Positions 18,424 to 25,756 of a DNA stretch of 64,000 nucleotides are shown piece after piece; the stretch's first letter is position 1, and each line of letters begins with the position of its first letter. The notes under the pieces are model-generated. The model ran no database searches, was not told where the DNA came from, and was given only the letters and a program-made list of their open reading frames with translations. The position numbers were made by a program, and so were the translations under genes. Source of the stretch: Bosea sp. ANAM02 (GTDB taxonomy: Bacteria > Pseudomonadota > Alphaproteobacteria > Rhizobiales > Beijerinckiaceae); NCBI RefSeq assembly GCF_011764485.1, contig NZ_AP022848.1, forward strand, positions 2,508,001 to 2,572,000, given 5' to 3'.

Positions 18424-18750
18424 GTGATCACCCCCGCTTTCGCCCAGGCCACAGGAGCCGGTGGCGGCGCCGACATGCTGATCCAGCTCGTGCCGTTCCT
18501 GCTGATCTTCGTCATCATGTGGTTCCTGATCATCCGGCCGCAGCAGCGCCGGGCCAAGGCTCATCAGGAGCTGATCAAGAACGTCCGCCGCGGCGACACC
18601 GTCGTCACCTCCGGCGGCATGATCGGGAAGGTCTCGAAGGTCGTCGACGACGGCGAGATCGAGGTCGAGATCGCCGACGGCGTGCGCGTGCGCATCGTGC
18701 GCGGCATGATCCAGGACGTCCGCTCCAAGGGCGAGCCGGTCAAGAACTGA
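18424..18750 (+). CDS. yajC: Preprotein translocase subunit YajC
   Basis: Single-span accessory of the SecDF-YajC complex, 108 residues. GAGGAG at 18411-18416 places the start at the GTG of 18424 (VITPAFAQATG), not at in-frame codons further upstream. The membrane helix is LIQLVPFLLIFVIMWFLIIR, followed by the family hallmark RPQQRRAKAHQELIKNV and the small barrel region GDTVVTSGGMIGKV. It is followed by secD 63 bp downstream and then secF. Confidence 0.95.
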   Translation: MITPAFAQATGAGGGADMLIQLVPFLLIFVIMWFLIIRPQQRRAKAHQELIKNVRRGDTVVTSGGMIGKVSKVVDDGEIEVEIADGVRVRIVRGMIQDVRSKGEPVKN

Positions 18751-18813
18751 GAATGCGGCGGCCCAGGCCCTCGAAAGGGGGCCTGAGGCACGATAACAAG
18801 GCTGTTCACGCAG

Positions 18814-20424
18814 ATGCTTCGTCTCCAGGCCCGCAAGGTCATTCTCGTCCTGCTCGTGCTGTTCATCGGCTGCGGGCTCGCCGTGCCGAACCTCTTGTCG
18901 CCTGAGACGCGCAAGGCCATCGAAACCAACGCGCCCTCCTGGATTCCGCGCGCCTTCCTGCCGATCCATGCGGTGGTGCTCGGCCTCGATCTGCAGGGCG
19001 GATCGCACGTCCTGCTCGAGATCGACCGGGCCGAGCTGGTGCGCAGCCAGGTCGTCCAGCTCCGCGACGATACCCGCCGCATCCTGCGCGAGGAGCGGGC
19101 GGCGCCACAAGGCGGCATCCAGACGACGCAGCGCGGCGTTCAGGTCCGCGTTCCCGATGCCGCCGAGCGCGCCCGCGTGATGCCGAAGCTGCGCGAGCTC
19201 GCCCAGCCGATCGGTACGATCGGCGCCTTCGGACCCTCGGGCAACCAGTCGATCGCCGTCACCGAGCAGCCGGACGGGCTGATCCAGCTTACGGTCACGG
19301 AAGCCGGCTCCAATGAGCGCATCCGCCGCGCCGTGGAGCAGGCCATGGAAGTGCTGCGCCGGCGCGTCGACGCGCTCGGCACGACCGAGCCGAACATCCA
19401 GCGCCAGGGCCTCGACCGCATCCTGGTGCAGGTGCCGGGCCTGCAGGATCCGCAGCGCCTGAAGCAGATCCTCGGCGACACCGCCAAGCTCGAATTCCGC
19501 CTCGTCGGCGATGCCAACAGCAGCGATGTCGACATGCTGCCCTCGCAGGATGCCGGCGGCCAGATGGTGCCCGTCGCGCGCCAGCCCGTCGTCGACGGCG
19601 CCGACCTGATCGACGCGCAGCCGGCCTTCGATTCGCGCTCGGGCCAGCCGATCGTGAATTTCCGCTTCAATATCCGCGGCGCCCAGCGATTCGGCCAGAT
19701 CACAACCGAGAATCTCGGCCGCCCGCTGGCGATCGTGCTCGACAACAAGGTGATCTCCTCGCCGGTGATCCAGTCGCCGATCACCGGCGGCTCGGGCCAG
19801 ATCTCCGGCAATTTCACGGTCGAGCAGGTCAACAACCTGTCGATCCTGCTGCGTGCCGGCGCGCTGCCCGCCAAGATGACGATCGTCGAGGAGCGCACCG
19901 TGGGCCCCGGCCTCGGCGCCGACTCGATCCAGGCCGGCAAGATGGCGACCCTGATCGCGACCGTGCTGGTCGTGGTCTACATGCTGGCGACCTACGGTAT
20001 CTTCGGCATCATCGCGAGCATCGCGCTGCTCGTCCATGTCGGGCTGATCTTCGGCCTGATGTCCTTTCTCGGTGCGACGATGACGCTGCCCGGCATCGCC
20101 GGCATCGTGCTGACCATCGGCACGGCGGTCGATTCCAACGTGCTGATCTACGAACGCATGCGCGAGGAGGAGCACCAGGGCCGCAGCCTCGTCTCCGCGC
20201 TCGAAGCCGGCTTCCAGCGCGCGTTCGCCACGATCATCGACTCCAACGTCACCATGCTCATCGCGGCGGTGGCGCTGTTCACGCTCGGCTCCGGCCCGGT
20301 GCGCGGCTTCGCGGTGGTCTTCATCCTGGGCATCCTGACCACCGTCATCACGGCGGTGACGCTGACCCGGATGCTGATCGCGATCTGGTACCGCCTGGCC
20401 AAGCCCAAGCACCTCCCGTTCTGA
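18814..20424 (+). CDS. secD: Protein translocase subunit SecD
   Basis: Proton-driven Sec auxiliary protein that pulls exported chains across the membrane; 536 residues, the expected size. The first helix is VILVLLVLFIGCGLAV, followed by the DLQGGSHVLLEID motif (D1), a large periplasmic P1 domain and five C-terminal helices. The D5 motif IVLTIGTAVDSNVLIYERMR carries the conserved Asp and Arg. It is paired with secF 27 bp downstream. Confidence 0.96.
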   Translation: MLRLQARKVILVLLVLFIGCGLAVPNLLSPETRKAIETNAPSWIPRAFLPIHAVVLGLDLQGGSHVLLEIDRAELVRSQVVQLRDDTRRILREERAAPQGGIQTTQRGVQVRVPDAAERARVMPKLRELAQPIGTIGAFGPSGNQSIAVTEQPDGLIQLTVTEAGSNERIRRAVEQAMEVLRRRVDALGTTEPNIQRQGLDRILVQVPGLQDPQRLKQILGDTAKLEFRLVGDANSSDVDMLPSQDAGGQMVPVARQPVVDGADLIDAQPAFDSRSGQPIVNFRFNIRGAQRFGQITTENLGRPLAIVLDNKVISSPVIQSPITGGSGQISGNFTVEQVNNLSILLRAGALPAKMTIVEERTVGPGLGADSIQAGKMATLIATVLVVVYMLATYGIFGIIASIALLVHVGLIFGLMSFLGATMTLPGIAGIVLTIGTAVDSNVLIYERMREEEHQGRSLVSALEAGFQRAFATIIDSNVTMLIAAVALFTLGSGPVRGFAVVFILGILTTVITAVTLTRMLIAIWYRLAKPKHLPF

Positions 20425-20451
20425 CGCTGCCAACCCCTCAGGAGATTGGCC

Positions 20452-21417
20452 ATGCGCATGCGCCTGCTTCGTATCGTTCCCGACAATACCAAGTTCAAAT
20501 TCGTCTGGTTCCGGCGCTTCAGCTATCCGCTGTCGGCTGCCTATTCGATCCTCGTGCTCGTGCTCTTCCTGACGGTCGGCCTGAATTTCGGCATCGACTT
20601 CAAGGGCGGCACCCTGATCGAGATGCAGACCAAGGGCGCGGCCGTCGACATCGCCCAGATCCGCCAGACCGCCAACGGCCTCGGCTTCGGCGAGGCCGAG
20701 GTCCAGGAATTCGGCTCCGGCGGAGAGGTCTCGATGCGCTTCGGCATGCAGCCGGGTGGCGAGACGGCGCAGCAGGCCGTGGTGGTCAAGGCGCGCGAGG
20801 CCTTCGCCTCCGGTTATGACTTCCGTCGCGTCGAGACCGTCGGTCCGCGCGTCTCGGGCGAACTGGTCCAGGCCGGCACGCTCGGCGTCGTGCTCGCGAT
20901 CGTCGGCGTGCTGATCTATCTCTGGTTCCGCTTCGAGATGCCGCTGGCGATCGGCGCGATCCTCGGCACGCTGCACGATATCGTGCTGACGATCGGCTTC
21001 TTCCTGATCACGCAGCTCGAATTCAACCTGACTTCGATCGCGGCGATCCTGACCATCGTCGGCTACTCGCTGAACGAGACCGTCGTGGTGTTCGACCGTA
21101 CGCGCGAGTTGCTGCGGCGCTACAAGACCATGCCGGTGGCCGAGCTGCTCGACCTCTCGGTGAACTCGACGCTGTCGCGTACCGCGATGACGGCGACCAC
21201 GACCTTCCTGTCGCTGCTGGCGCTCGTGATCTTCGGCGGCACGGCGATCGAGGGCTTCGCGCTGGTCATGCTGTTCGGGGTCGTCGTCTGCACCTATTCC
21301 GCGATGTTCGTCTCGACCCCGGTGCTGCTCTACATGGATGTCCGCTCCGCCGGCGTCCGCGAGGAGGCGCAGGAGGCGGCGCGCGCCAAGGCTTCCGCCG
21401 CGAAGGCCAAGGCCTGA
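20452..21417 (+). CDS. secF: Protein translocase subunit SecF
   Basis: Partner of SecD in the translocase motor; 321 residues. AGGAG at 20440-20444 fits the ATG at 20452 (MRMRLLRIVPDN). An in-frame TTG six bases earlier is less likely because it would leave almost no ribosome-binding spacing. Landmarks: GLNFGIDFKGGTLIE (D1), GYSLNETVVVFDRTRELLRR (conserved Asp and Arg in helix 4/5) and six membrane helices. The tail is Ala/Lys-rich. The Mth938-like gene follows 24 bp later. Confidence 0.96.
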   Translation: MRMRLLRIVPDNTKFKFVWFRRFSYPLSAAYSILVLVLFLTVGLNFGIDFKGGTLIEMQTKGAAVDIAQIRQTANGLGFGEAEVQEFGSGGEVSMRFGMQPGGETAQQAVVVKAREAFASGYDFRRVETVGPRVSGELVQAGTLGVVLAIVGVLIYLWFRFEMPLAIGAILGTLHDIVLTIGFFLITQLEFNLTSIAAILTIVGYSLNETVVVFDRTRELLRRYKTMPVAELLDLSVNSTLSRTAMTATTTFLSLLALVIFGGTAIEGFALVMLFGVVVCTYSAMFVSTPVLLYMDVRSAGVREEAQEAARAKASAAKAKA

Positions 21418-21441
21418 TCGTCGCCGGGGCTTCTGCTCACC

Positions 21442-21819
21442 ATGCCGCGCTTCGAGGGCTTCGTTCCCGGCCGTTTCCCGCTCGACGCCATCGGCGCGGG
21501 CGGGTTCCGCTTCGCCGAGATGAGCCACAAGGGCTCGATCATCGCGACGCCGGCCGGCATCCGGATCTGGCCGGTGACGCGCTTTTCGGAGATTACGATC
21601 GAGAGCCTGCAGCCGGTGCTCGATGAGGCCGGGACGATCGATTTCCTGCTGATCGGCACAGGCGCGGATATCGCCTTCATTCCGCCCGCTCTGCGTGATC
21701 CGCTGAGGCAGGCCGGAATCACCATCGAGGGCATGGCGACCGGCGCGGCCGCCCGGACCTATAATGTGCTGGTCGGCGAGGACCGGCGGGTGGCGGCGGC
21801 GCTGATCGCAGTCGACTAG
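21442..21819 (+). CDS. Mth938-like domain protein (DUF498), NDUFAF3-type
   Basis: Small cytoplasmic protein of 125 residues with the Mth938/DUF498 fold, the family of the human complex I assembly factor NDUFAF3. Conserved stretches are GGFRFAEMSHKGSI, DFLLIGTGADIAFIPPALR and the C-terminal MATGAAARTYNVLVGEDRRV. It sits 24 bp after secF and just before the phytoene-synthase-like gene, whose own family includes NDUFAF6. The biochemical activity is unknown; a role in complex I maturation is inferred from the mitochondrial homologues. Confidence 0.85.
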   Translation: MPRFEGFVPGRFPLDAIGAGGFRFAEMSHKGSIIATPAGIRIWPVTRFSEITIESLQPVLDEAGTIDFLLIGTGADIAFIPPALRDPLRQAGITIEGMATGAAARTYNVLVGEDRRVAAALIAVD

Positions 21820-21908
21820 AGGTCGGCCATGCCGGCGACGCGTAGCGCGGGCAGGGCGCTTGCCCTAAGATTGGAAACGGCCGCACGATGACGGGCCGAG
21901 GCGGAACG

Positions 21909-22796
21909 ATGCCGCAGACCGAGACAGACGACCGCAGGGAGATTGCGCCGGCGCGCCTGCCGGAAGCTTACGCCCATTGCGCCGAGCTCGTCCGCGAGCA
22001 GGACCAGGATCGCTACATCGCCGGGCTCTATGCCCCGGAAGACCGCCGCGCGGCGCTCTATGCGCTCCATGCCTTCAGCCTGGAGATCGCGCGCGTCAGG
22101 GCCCTGGTGAGCGAACCCTTGCCAGGCGAGGTCCGCCTGCAATGGTGGCGCGACGTGCTCGAAGGCCAGGCCGGCGGCGAGACGCAGGCCCATCCCGTCG
22201 CCGCGGCCCTGCTCGACACGATCAGGCGCTATCGCCTGCCGGTCGCGCCGCTGACCGCGCTGATCGATGCGCGCATCTTCGACCTCTACGACGATCCGAT
22301 GCCGTCGCTGCGCGATCTCGAAGGCTATGCCGGCGAGACGGTCGGCGCGGTGATCCGGCTCGCCTGCATCATCCTGGCCGGCGGGCGCGATCCGGGCGGC
22401 GCGGCGGCCTGCGGCCATGCCGGCGTCGCCTATGCGCTGACCGGCCTGATGCGCGCCTTCCCCTGGCATGCGGCCGAAGGGCAGGTCTATCTGCCGGCCG
22501 ATATCCTCGCCCGCAACGGCGTGACGCGCGACGACATCGTGCGCGGGCGCGGCGGGCCGGGCGTGCTCTACACGCTGAAGGAGTTGCGCGAAATCGCGCG
22601 CGGGCACCTGAAGAAGCTCACGAGCCTCGGCGAGACGATTCCGAGCGACCTGAAGCCGGCCTTCCTGCCGGTGGCGCTGGTCGAGCCCTATCTCAAGCGG
22701 ATGGAGGTGGCCGGCTACGATCCCTACCGCACCATCATCACGCTTCCGGCCTGGCGCCGGCAATGGGTGTTGTGGCGGGCGTCGCGGCGCAAGTGA
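21909..22796 (+). CDS. Squalene/phytoene synthase family protein, NDUFAF6-like
   Basis: Trans-isoprenyl diphosphate synthase-fold protein of 295 residues. The start at 21909 has GAGG 7 nt upstream; an ATG at 21888 is in frame and possible. The sequence ALYALHAFSLEIARVRALVSEPLPGEVRLQWWRDVLEG is the signature of the NDUFAF6/non-carotenoid subgroup. The Asp-rich motifs of true squalene and phytoene synthases are only partly kept (FDLYDDPMPS), and no other carotenoid or hopanoid gene is near. I therefore favour a complex I assembly-type role over isoprenoid synthesis, but this is inference. Confidence 0.82.
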   Translation: MPQTETDDRREIAPARLPEAYAHCAELVREQDQDRYIAGLYAPEDRRAALYALHAFSLEIARVRALVSEPLPGEVRLQWWRDVLEGQAGGETQAHPVAAALLDTIRRYRLPVAPLTALIDARIFDLYDDPMPSLRDLEGYAGETVGAVIRLACIILAGGRDPGGAAACGHAGVAYALTGLMRAFPWHAAEGQVYLPADILARNGVTRDDIVRGRGGPGVLYTLKELREIARGHLKKLTSLGETIPSDLKPAFLPVALVEPYLKRMEVAGYDPYRTIITLPAWRRQWVLWRASRRK

Positions 22797-22853
22797 AAGG
22801 TTCGTGCCGTTACTCTCCGCAGAGTGATTTGCTCAGTCCAGATTTCAGATTGC

Positions 22854-23014
22854 GCGGGGAACCCTCTCCCATAGGGAGAGGGCAGGGTGAGGGGTAGGCT
22901 GTTGGACACTGGAGCCGTGACCTGACCGCTGCTGCGGTGAGTGCGCGCCTCACTGGTCCGGGAGCCTACACCTCACCCCTGCCCCTCTCCTTACAGGAGA
23001 GGGGTTCCTCGCGG
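22854..23014. repeat. Family E long palindromic repeat, copy 1
   Basis: About 160 bp with outer parts GGGGAACCCTCTCCC and GGAGAGGGGTTCCTCGCGG and inner parts GGGCAGGGTGAGGGG and CCTCACCCCTGCCCC, complementary to one another. The centre carries GTTGGACACTGGAGCCGTGA. It fills the gap between the phytoene-synthase-like gene and the convergent trmFO. A variant copy with an insert is at 52089-52313. Confidence 0.8.
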
Positions 23015-23048
23015 TTGTTCTTCCCGTTGAGAGTGACGCCAGGGCTGC

Positions 23049-24455
23049 CTACTCAGCGGCCTTCGCCTCGACGCCGCCGGCCCATTCATCCATGACCTGC
23101 TTGGCGCGCGCCGTCAGGGCCTGCTTGCGGGCAAGGCTCTTGGCCGGGCCTTTCAGGCGCTTGCCGTCGGGGCCGGTTGTCGCGACACCCTCGATCGGCG
23201 GGAACAGGCCGAAATTGATGTTCATCGGCTGAAAGGATCGCGGCCCCTCGTCGATGGTGACGATATGGCCGCCGGTGATGTGGTTGACCAGCGCGCCGAG
23301 CGCCGTCGCCGCGGGCGGTATCGGCAGCTCGCGGCCAAGCCGCTCGGCGGCGGCCATGCGGCCGGCGAGCAGGCCGGTCGCGGCGCTCTCGACATAGCCC
23401 TCGCAGCCGGTGATCTGGCCGGCGAAGCGCAGGCGCGTGTCGGCCTTGAGGCGCAGGCGCTCGTCGAGCAGCTTCGGCGAGTTCAGGTAGGTGTTGCGAT
23501 GGATGCCGCCGAGCCGGGCGAATTCGGCATTCTGCAGGCCCGGAATCATCCGGAAGATCGCGGCCTGCTCGCCATATTTCAGCTTGGTCTGGAAGCCGGT
23601 CATGTTGAACAGCGTGCCGAGCGCGTTGTCCTGCCGGAGCTGGACCACGGCATAGGCCTTCACGGTCGGGTTGTGCTTGTTGGTCAGGCCGACCGGCTTC
23701 ATCGGGCCCCAGCGCAGGGTTTCGCGGCCACGCTCGGCCATGACTTCGATCGGCAGGCAACCGTCGAAATAGGGCGTGCCTTCCCACTCCTTGAACTCGG
23801 TCTTCTCGGCGGCGAGCAGCGCGTCGATGAAGGCTTCGTACTGGTCACGGTCGAGCGGGCAGTTGATGTAGTCGGCGCCGGTACCGCCGGGTCCGGCCTT
23901 GTCGTAGCGCGACTGGAACCAGGCCTGATCCATGTCGATCGAATCGAAATGGACGATCGGCGCGATCGCGTCGAAGAAGGCGAGCGAATCCTCTGATGTC
24001 AGCGACTGCAGGCCCTGGGCCAGGGCCGGCGAGGTCAGCGGGCCGGTGGCGATGATGACATTGTCCCATTCGGCCGGAGGGAGGCCGGCGATCTCGCCGC
24101 GATCGATGGTGACGAGCGGATGGGCTTCGAGCGCGGCGGTGACGGCTTGCGAGAAGCCGTCGCGGTCGACCGCGAGCGCGCCGCCGGCCGGAACCTGATG
24201 GGTGTCGCCCTTGGCCATGATCAGCGAGTTCAGGCGGCGCATCTCCCAATGGAGCTGGCCGACGGCATTGCTGGAGGAATCGTCGGAGCGGAAGGAGTTC
24301 GAGCAGACGAGCTCCGCCAGCCCCTCGGTCTTGTGGGCGTCGGTGCCGCGGACGGGCCGCATCTCGTGGATGATGACGGGGATGCCGGCCTGCGCGACCT
24401 GCCAGGCGGCTTCGGAGCCGGCGAGACCGCCGCCGATGATATGAACGGGTTCCAT
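23049..24455 (-). CDS. trmFO: Methylenetetrahydrofolate-tRNA-(uracil-5-)-methyltransferase
   Basis: Folate- and FAD-dependent enzyme making ribothymidine 54 in tRNA; 468 residues. The FAD dinucleotide motif is at the N-terminus ([15 protein letters not shown]), followed by [40 protein letters not shown] with the catalytic-site Cys, and [20 protein letters not shown] near the end. It closes the conserved block. A convergent gap with the family E repeat lies downstream; a hairpin terminator belonging to the next minus-strand gene lies upstream. Confidence 0.95.
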   Translation of the reverse strand: MEPVHIIGGGLAGSEAAWQVAQAGIPVIIHEMRPVRGTDAHKTEGLAELVCSNSFRSDDSSSNAVGQLHWEMRRLNSLIMAKGDTHQVPAGGALAVDRDGFSQAVTAALEAHPLVTIDRGEIAGLPPAEWDNVIIATGPLTSPALAQGLQSLTSEDSLAFFDAIAPIVHFDSIDMDQAWFQSRYDKAGPGGTGADYINCPLDRDQYEAFIDALLAAEKTEFKEWEGTPYFDGCLPIEVMAERGRETLRWGPMKPVGLTNKHNPTVKAYAVVQLRQDNALGTLFNMTGFQTKLKYGEQAAIFRMIPGLQNAEFARLGGIHRNTYLNSPKLLDERLRLKADTRLRFAGQITGCEGYVESAATGLLAGRMAAAERLGRELPIPPAATALGALVNHITGGHIVTIDEGPRSFQPMNINFGLFPPIEGVATTGPDGKRLKGPAKSLARKQALTARAKQVMDEWAGGVEAKAAE

Positions 24456-24515
24456 GGCTTGCGGATGTGTCCGCAGCGGGCCGCAAGGTCAAGGGACAGG
24501 CGCCCTGAAATGCAA

Positions 24516-24539
24516 AATGCCCGCCGTGAGGCGGGCATT
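24516..24539 (-). terminator. Terminator of the DUF1127 gene
   Basis: Perfect 10-bp stem AATGCCCGCC / GGCGGGCATT with a 4-nt loop. Read on the minus strand the stem is followed by TTGCATTTC with the T-run starting in the stem (CATTTTGC). It lies 100 bp beyond the DUF1127 stop and just upstream of trmFO. Confidence 0.75.
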
Positions 24540-24640
24540 CGCTCTTCGACCGAAGCTCGAGGGGAGGGGAAACACGAGCCTCAGGAGAAACTACACGGAA
24601 CGCGCCGCACCCTGTGCGCGGCGGTTCTCATTCAGAGCCT

Positions 24641-24796
24641 TCAGGCCGCGGCGTGCGAACGCGCGATGAAGGAGATCTCCGAGCGCGACAGGCCGAGATC
24701 ATCGAGCTCGCGGTCTGTCAGGCGGGAGAGCTCGCGGACGGTCTCGCGATAGCGGAGGTAGGCGCGGATTTTGGCGGCGATCATGGTGACGAACAT
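24641..24796 (-). CDS. DUF1127 small protein
   Basis: Short protein of 51 residues with the DUF1127 (YjiS-like) motif: RYRETVRELSRLTDRELDDL then GLSRSEISFIAR. The start at 24796 (MFVTMIAAKIRAYL) has AAGGAAG about 7 nt before it; a longer reading upstream is not conserved in character. Arg/Leu-rich short DUF1127 proteins in other alphaproteobacteria bind RNA and take part in phosphate and nutrient responses, but several paralogues usually exist and this one cannot be matched to a role. It is monocistronic, with its own terminator. Confidence 0.85.
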   Translation of the reverse strand: MFVTMIAAKIRAYLRYRETVRELSRLTDRELDDLGLSRSEISFIARSHAAA

Positions 24797-25359
24797 GGTG
24801 GTCTTCCTTGGCGATATTCCGGACCGGGGCGGTGCCCACAGCGATAATTTCGTTGTGCGCTGCATATAAACCGGACAGTCTGCTTCCAACAGGGGCACGC
24901 CGTCAGCTCCGATATGCAATCAACGCATGGCTAATTAAGATTTCCGTCATTTTCTGGGGGTCGTTCTGCACTGAACGTAACGCTTGCGGCGAAAATGCGG
25001 AAATCAGACGCCTGTGATTTGTGCATCAATCTGCTCGCTCGAGTTTGCTGCGGAAGCTTTGCTCATTATATAGGCATATTGCATGTGCTAAATAGCGAGC
25101 GCCTGCGCCAGGGCAATTTTGCGTTGCAACAAGGGGCAGTGAGGCGGCGATTCTCGGCTGCCGCGGGGAGGGCTCGTCAGCCGGCGCACACCGATCCGCG
25201 GCGGCAGAGTTTGCCGGGCAGAACTTGCCCGACGTCGCGGGCGACCTAGCTTCGAATCGCGCCAATCCGCCGGCAAGCCGCTGATATCCGGTTGTTTTCA
25301 AGGAGCGACGCCCGCGGCCCGGAGATTGCCTGCCGGTGCCCAGCAGAAAGGAGCGCGCG
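24797..25359. other. 563-bp intergenic region, partly AT-rich
   Basis: Divergent region between the DUF1127 gene and a plus-strand gene. The stretch from about 24900 to 25100 is markedly richer in A+T than its surroundings. On the minus strand TTGGAA, 17 bp and TATGCA (around 24860-24890) could be the DUF1127 promoter. I see no convincing coding region, tRNA or repeat here; a small RNA cannot be excluded. Confidence 0.4.
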
Positions 25360-25707
25360 ATGACCATCTCGTTCTCGACCTCGAACTGGCCCGTCAACCT
25401 GACGAAGACCTTCGCCGCCAAGCAAGCCGCCGACGGCGATTCGAAGCAGGATGCAGCCGCCTCGTCCTCCGTCTCGTCATCCTCGACCGAGGCCGAATTC
25501 CTGAAGATCGCGCGGATGTCGCCGGAGGAGCGGGTTCAGGCCGCGCTGCTGGCCAAGCTCGGCATGACCGAGGAGGAGTTCAACAAGCTCGACGCCCAGG
25601 CCAAGGCCGACGTCATGAGCAAGATCCGCGACGAGATGCTGAAGCAGATGGAAGCCAAGGGCGAGACCGCGAAGAAGATCGGTGCGCTCGCCGACATCAG
25701 CGTGTGA
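25360..25707 (+). CDS. Hypothetical 115-residue protein
   Basis: Not recognised. The start at 25360 follows AAAGGAG (25347-25353), whereas the in-frame codon 24 nt upstream lacks such a site. The N-terminal third is polar and low in complexity with Ser runs (DAAASSSVSSSS). The C-terminal two thirds are predicted helical and charged: AEFLKIARMSPEERVQAALL, then GMTEEEFNKLDAQAKADVMS and KIRDEMLKQMEAKGE, with no signal peptide or membrane helix. It is a single gene bounded by a strong terminator. Small Ser-rich proteins ending in such helices are common in Hyphomicrobiales, but I cannot assign a function. Confidence 0.7.
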   Translation: MTISFSTSNWPVNLTKTFAAKQAADGDSKQDAAASSSVSSSSTEAEFLKIARMSPEERVQAALLAKLGMTEEEFNKLDAQAKADVMSKIRDEMLKQMEAKGETAKKIGALADISV

Positions 25708-25718
25708 AGCGCGTTTGC

Positions 25719-25746
25719 GAGGCCGGCTGCTGCCGGCCTCTTTTTT
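25719..25746 (+). terminator. Rho-independent terminator of the 115-aa protein gene
   Basis: Perfect 9-bp stem GAGGCCGGC / GCCGGCCTC, loop TGCT, followed by six T residues (25741-25746), 12 bp after the stop codon. Confidence 0.92.
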
Positions 25747-25756
25747 CGATCTGTTG

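Noticed and set aside
18256..21528. Open frame of 1090 codons on the minus strand
   Set aside because: It is antisense to yajC-secD-secF, whose plus-strand products are unmistakable, and its translation is low-complexity His/Arg/Asp/Glu.
21909..22796. Carotenoid or hopanoid biosynthesis gene
   Set aside because: The protein belongs to the phytoene-synthase superfamily, but it sits next to an NDUFAF3-type gene, has incomplete Asp motifs and no pathway partners are near.
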